Origin: an uncultured Lachnospiraceae bacterium
GTDB lineage: Bacteria; Bacillota; Clostridia; Lachnospirales; Anaerotignaceae
NCBI GenBank assembly: GCA_944384295.1
Contig: CALWSU010000019.1
Span: 1-39,593, forward strand
Length of the DNA: 39,593 bases
Direction: 5' to 3'
Part shown: positions 36,774-39,593 of the stretch, one piece after another
Position numbering within the stretch: position 1 is the stretch's first letter
Layout of the letters: the number at the start of each line of letters is the position of its first letter
Position numbers and translations under genes: made by a program
Notes under the pieces: generated by a model
Told to the model about the DNA's origin: nothing
The model's database searches: none
The model's input: only the letters and a program-made list of their open reading frames with translations

Positions 36774-37592
36774 TTAGGATTCTTTATGATATAGTGTGAT
36801 TTCTACCAATTCGGGGCGGTTGCCGATGCGGAACGGAAATGTACTATTGCCCAAACCACGGCTGACCACCATAGCGGTATCTTGTTCTATGTACATGCCC
36901 GCGGTATATTGCGGGAAAAATCCCTGATGCGGCGCAAACAAACCGCCAATCCATGGCAAACGGATTTGTCCGCCGTGCGCATGTCCACTGCACACCAAAG
37001 AAATCCCCTGTTTGACATAATCGGAAAACAATTCTGGTCTATGGCTCAACAACAATGTAAAATCCTGCTCATGTTCTTTGGATAACATACGCAATACACT
37101 ATTATAGTAAGGATTTACGCTTTTATCTGCCAGACCCAAAATCACCAAACGTTCTTCGCCTCTTTGTATGATGCTTTTTCCATTATCTAAGACTGTCACG
37201 CCTTCTGCGGTCAATAATTCCACCAGATTATCATATTCTCCGGATTGATGCTCATGATTGCCCGAAACATAATATACAGGCGCAATGGTCACCAAGCCAC
37301 GAATCAAATCCATAGCGGCTGGTATATCGGTGCGATTGCGGTCAATCAAATCTCCTGTAATCACGATGCAATCGGGCGCGCTACATTCTGCTTTATACAG
37401 CAATGTTTTTTGATTTTTACCAAACACTTTATTTTGCAAATCCGAGATATGCAGTATTTTATATCCATCAAATGCCTTTGGTACGTGTTTTTCATACACC
37501 CATTGGCTGCACACAATGGCATTATCCTGCCAATATAAAAACGCGCCGAACAATACCATTGCGGTCAAAAGTTTCGTTTTGCTATATTTCAA
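36774..37592 (-). CDS. Membrane-anchored metallophosphoesterase (YaeI-like)
   Basis: A 272-residue calcineurin-like phosphoesterase. It starts at TTG 37592 (AGGTGAT at 8 bp), with an N-terminal hydrophobic helix (about 8-22) that should tether it to the membrane. Metal-binding motifs are present: HISDLQ (48-53), GDLID (80-84), GNHEH (111-115), LLLSHRPE and SGHAHGGQ. The first motif reads D-L-Q where the superfamily usually has D-x-H. The family includes YaeI-type lipid phosphoesterases (for example UDP-2,3-diacylglucosamine or other membrane-linked phosphodiesters); the substrate here is unknown. It has its own strong promoter, divergent from the Y-family polymerase. Confidence 0.88.
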   Translation of the reverse strand: MKYSKTKLLTAMVLFGAFLYWQDNAIVCSQWVYEKHVPKAFDGYKILHISDLQNKVFGKNQKTLLYKAECSAPDCIVITGDLIDRNRTDIPAAMDLIRGLVTIAPVYYVSGNHEHQSGEYDNLVELLTAEGVTVLDNGKSIIQRGEERLVILGLADKSVNPYYNSVLRMLSKEHEQDFTLLLSHRPELFSDYVKQGISLVCSGHAHGGQIRLPWIGGLFAPHQGFFPQYTAGMYIEQDTAMVVSRGLGNSTFPFRIGNRPELVEITLYHKES

Positions 37593-37643
37593 GTCTTATC
37601 ACCTATCTTTTTTTCTCATCACACACCACATGCGCTATATACT

Positions 37644-37672
37644 ATTATAAACATAAATTGTATCTATGACAA
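37644..37672 (-). promoter_or_regulatory. Metallophosphoesterase promoter
   Basis: TTGTCA (37667-37672) and a perfect TATAAT (37644-37649) with a 17-bp spacer on the minus strand, about 50 bp upstream of the TTG start. Confidence 0.7.
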
Positions 37673-37714
37673 TAAAATTTTCTTTCAGTTTCTTTTCATT
37701 TTTTGTGATTCTCT

Positions 37715-37742
37715 TTTCAGATTTTTCGCGATATGATACACT
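37715..37742 (+). promoter_or_regulatory. Y-family polymerase promoter
   Basis: TTTCAG (37715-37720) and TACACT (37737-37742) with a 16-bp spacer, about 50 bp upstream of ATG 37792. I see no clear LexA-type box. Confidence 0.4.
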
Positions 37743-37791
37743 AAACAAAAAGCATCTCTTTCCAAGAAAAATCAAAAAAGAAGGGATACCT

Positions 37792-39039
37792 ATGCCAAAA
37801 ACCAAACGAACCATTTTTCATATTGATGTCAACAACGCTTTTCTCAGTTGGACCGCCGTACAACGTTTGAAAGATGGCGAATTTTTGGATATTCGCGAAA
37901 TACCCTCTGCCATTGCAGGCGAGAGCCAAAGCCGACGCGGCATTATATTGGCAAAAAGCACACCTGCCAAACGTTTTGGGATTCAGACCGGAGAACCCAC
38001 AATCAAAGCAAAACAAAAATGTCCAGACTTGCTTTGTTTTCCGCCTGACTTTCCGCTATATTCCCGCTGTTCGGAAAGTATGTTCCAAATTTTGCAAACG
38101 TATTCCGACCGTGTAGAACAATTCAGCATTGACGAAGGATTTTTGGACTATACGGGCATGGAGGCACTCTTTGGACAGCCTTTGGACGCGGCGAAGCAGA
38201 TACAGCAAACCATATATCAAACACTTGGCTTTACGGTCAATATCGGCATCAGCAGCAATAAATTACTTGCCAAAATGGCGGGAGAATTGGAAAAGCCAAA
38301 CAAAATACTGACGCTCTATCCAGAAGAAATCCCAGAAAAATTATGGACTTTGCCTGTCGAAGAATTATTCATGGTAGGACGTCGCACCGCGCCAAAATTG
38401 CACAAAATGGGCATACGCACCATTGGAGAATTGGCGCATTACCCGACTGCATTATTGACCAAAGAATTTCAAAGCTATGGCATGTTGTTACATGCCTTTG
38501 CAAATGGGATAGATGATAGTTCTGTCTCCACCTCGGACACACAGACCACGGCAAAAAGCATTGGCAACAGCACCACGATTGCATACGATGTTACAGACGC
38601 ACAAACGGCACACCGCATATTACTTGCGTTATCGGAAACGGTTTCTTTGCGTCTGCGTCAAAGCAATCTATGCGCGCAAGAAATCGCCGTGACCATAAAA
38701 ACAAATGATTTTATAGTACATTCGCATCAAAAACAGCTATACAATGCCATTGACTGCACCAATGCAGTATATGCGGCGGCAAAAGATGCGTTTCATGCCA
38801 TTTGGCATGGCGCGCCCATTCGTTTGCTCGGTGTGCGTGCTGGAAAGCTATGTCAAGAGGACTGCATACAATTATCTTTTCTGGAACAGGATTGGGAAAA
38901 GCAAAGACAGGCGGATAATGCTATGGACATCATACGCATGAAATATGGGAAAAATGCGGTACAGCGTTCTACCTTTATTGGGGAATGTGAAAAGGCGTAT
39001 GAAGGCGGAAAATTGAAGATAAACAATCGAATATTTTGA
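37792..39039 (+). CDS. Y-family DNA polymerase (DinB/UmuC-like)
   Basis: A 415-residue translesion polymerase. ATG 37792 follows AAGGG; the open frame extends 42 codons further upstream but that part is AT-rich leader with the promoter in it. The palm carries IFHIDVNNAFLSW (8-20), with Asp12 as metal ligand and Phe17 at the steric-gate position, and SIDEGFLDYTG with Asp114 and Glu115 as catalytic carboxylates. The thumb has the helix-hairpin-helix region MVGRRTAPKLHKMGIRTIGELA, and a little-finger domain follows. The DVNNAF variant of the usual DxDxFF/Y motif sets it apart from classical DinB. It stops with TGA and is followed 36 bp later by the YccF gene. Confidence 0.9.
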   Translation: MPKTKRTIFHIDVNNAFLSWTAVQRLKDGEFLDIREIPSAIAGESQSRRGIILAKSTPAKRFGIQTGEPTIKAKQKCPDLLCFPPDFPLYSRCSESMFQILQTYSDRVEQFSIDEGFLDYTGMEALFGQPLDAAKQIQQTIYQTLGFTVNIGISSNKLLAKMAGELEKPNKILTLYPEEIPEKLWTLPVEELFMVGRRTAPKLHKMGIRTIGELAHYPTALLTKEFQSYGMLLHAFANGIDDSSVSTSDTQTTAKSIGNSTTIAYDVTDAQTAHRILLALSETVSLRLRQSNLCAQEIAVTIKTNDFIVHSHQKQLYNAIDCTNAVYAAAKDAFHAIWHGAPIRLLGVRAGKLCQEDCIQLSFLEQDWEKQRQADNAMDIIRMKYGKNAVQRSTFIGECEKAYEGGKLKINNRIF

Positions 39040-39075
39040 TTCTATTATCGTGTATTATTTTTAGGAGGTCATATT

Positions 39076-39468
39076 ATGCAATGTTTGGGCAATATCATTT
39101 GGTTTTTGTGTTGTGGTTTATGGCAAGGGCTTGCTTGGTTTTTTGCGGGGCTTCTTTGGTGCATCACAATCATAGGGATTCCCATAGGCAGGCAATGTTT
39201 CAAATTTGCGCGTTTGGCATTCTTCCCCTTTGGCAAAGAAATACAATACGGCGGCGGCGCAATCTCATTGCTCGCCAATATCATATGGTTGATTGTCAGC
39301 GGGATTCCGCTTGCTGTTTCCGCGGCTTTGAATGGTATCGTATTATGCTGTACCATCATCGGCATACCTTTTGGTCTGCAATGTTTCAAAATCGCAAAGC
39401 TTGCACTATTTCCCTTTGGGGCAAGTGTGATAGAAGTGGATTCTATTACATATACACAAAACAGATAG
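39076..39468 (+). CDS. yccF: YccF-domain inner-membrane protein
   Basis: A 130-residue membrane protein made of two copies of the YccF domain. Each has a helix pair around LWCITIIGIPIGRQCFKFARLAFFPFG (19-52) and LCCTIIGIPFGLQCFKIAKLALFPFG (89-114), with the shared I-G-I-P-x-G-x-Q-C-F-K core. About four membrane helices are expected. The function of the family is not established. The start follows AGGAGG, and the 36-bp gap from the polymerase gene suggests co-transcription. The stop is close to a hairpin at 39484-39519. Confidence 0.92.
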   Translation: MQCLGNIIWFLCCGLWQGLAWFFAGLLWCITIIGIPIGRQCFKFARLAFFPFGKEIQYGGGAISLLANIIWLIVSGIPLAVSAALNGIVLCCTIIGIPFGLQCFKIAKLALFPFGASVIEVDSITYTQNR

Positions 39469-39483
39469 TAAAAAAATACCAAA

Positions 39484-39519
39484 AAGCTATCATACTACTA
39501 TTTTGTAATATGATAGCTT
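39484..39519. terminator. Hairpin after yccF
   Basis: AAGCTATCATA (39484-39494) pairs with TATGATAGCTT (39509-39519). An A-run to the left gives a T-run on the minus strand, so it is better as a terminator for a leftward gene beyond the window; on the plus strand it may still end yccF. Confidence 0.6.
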
Positions 39520-39593
39520 CAGGGTGTCGAAAAAGTCGACACCCTGTCGTCAAAGGCTCATTTCATTCAAGCCTTTGACGAGTTGACAGAAGT
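39520..39593. repeat. Two-hairpin palindromic repeat element (MITE- or REP-like), cut by the window edge
   Basis: Two perfect inverted repeats stand back to back: CAGGGTGTCGA/TCGACACCCTG (39520-39530 and 39536-39546, five-base loop) and TCGTCAAAGGCT/AGCCTTTGACGA (39547-39558 and 39570-39581). There is no gene and no T-run. Such GC-richer paired hairpins in an AT-rich genome look like a dispersed non-autonomous element; no second copy lies in this window. Confidence 0.6.

Noticed and set aside
39069..39482. Minus-strand frame opposite yccF
   Set aside because: The plus-strand frame has AGGAGG, membrane helices and two YccF motifs; the minus frame has none of these.

Overview
The window is AT-rich DNA with strong AGGAGG-type ribosome binding sites, long single-strand gene runs and intrinsic terminators. 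It encodes a clostridial group B-type [FeFe] hydrogenase, S-layer-homology (SLH) surface proteins, type I and type III glutamine synthetases and an ANTAR regulator. Together these point to an anaerobic, probably host-associated member of the Clostridia (Bacillota). A secreted M60-type (mucin-associated) metalloprotease fits a gut lifestyle. The family or genus cannot be fixed from sequence alone. TGA, TAG and TAA all serve as ordinary stops.

Layout. (1) 1-13.2 kb, minus strand: a surface-protein island. It begins with a truncated XRE-type regulator (57-191). Next is a large decayed SLH/transglutaminase-like gene (379-4849) broken by three in-frame stops and two frameshifts, then an intact SLH/transglutaminase-like protein (5076-6530). 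Last is a two-gene unit, M60 metalloprotease with a dockerin-like module (8087-13159) followed by a secreted SLH protein (6723-8072). (2) 13.4-16.3 kb, plus strand: monomeric [FeFe] hydrogenase, then a rhodanese lipoprotein plus short-chain dehydrogenase pair. (3) 16.3-31 kb, minus strand: glyA with its own promoter, and a tightly packed eight-gene set glnN-asnB-purC-purA-purB-pyrG-carA-carB read from one strong promoter at 31045-31073. (4) 31.2-33.1 kb, plus strand: type I glnA and an ANTAR-domain regulator, divergent from glnN. (5) 33.2-39.6 kb: a diguanylate cyclase, a 15-bp minisatellite, cyclophilin, a small hypothetical gene, a metallophosphoesterase, a Y-family polymerase with a YccF membrane protein, and a two-hairpin repeat at the right edge.

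How the genes work together. The most interesting part is 17.7-33.1 kb. GlnN makes glutamine. AsnB, PyrG and CarA consume glutamine amide nitrogen; AsnB, PurC and PurA consume aspartate; PurB releases fumarate from the products of PurC and PurA. The very short 5' leader of this transcript can fold either into two adjacent hairpins with six-base loops (AAAGAC and AAAUAC) or into an intrinsic terminator that uses the 5' strand and loop of the first hairpin. That is the architecture expected of an ANTAR antitermination target, and an ANTAR protein with a degenerate receiver is encoded divergently about 1.5 kb away. My reading is that this is a self-contained nitrogen-responsive antitermination module controlling amide-nitrogen distribution into Asn, purines and pyrimidines. 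A second candidate system is the dockerin-bearing M60 protease next to an SLH protein whose N-terminal beta-rich domain could be its cell-surface receptor. All functional statements are sequence reading without database searches.
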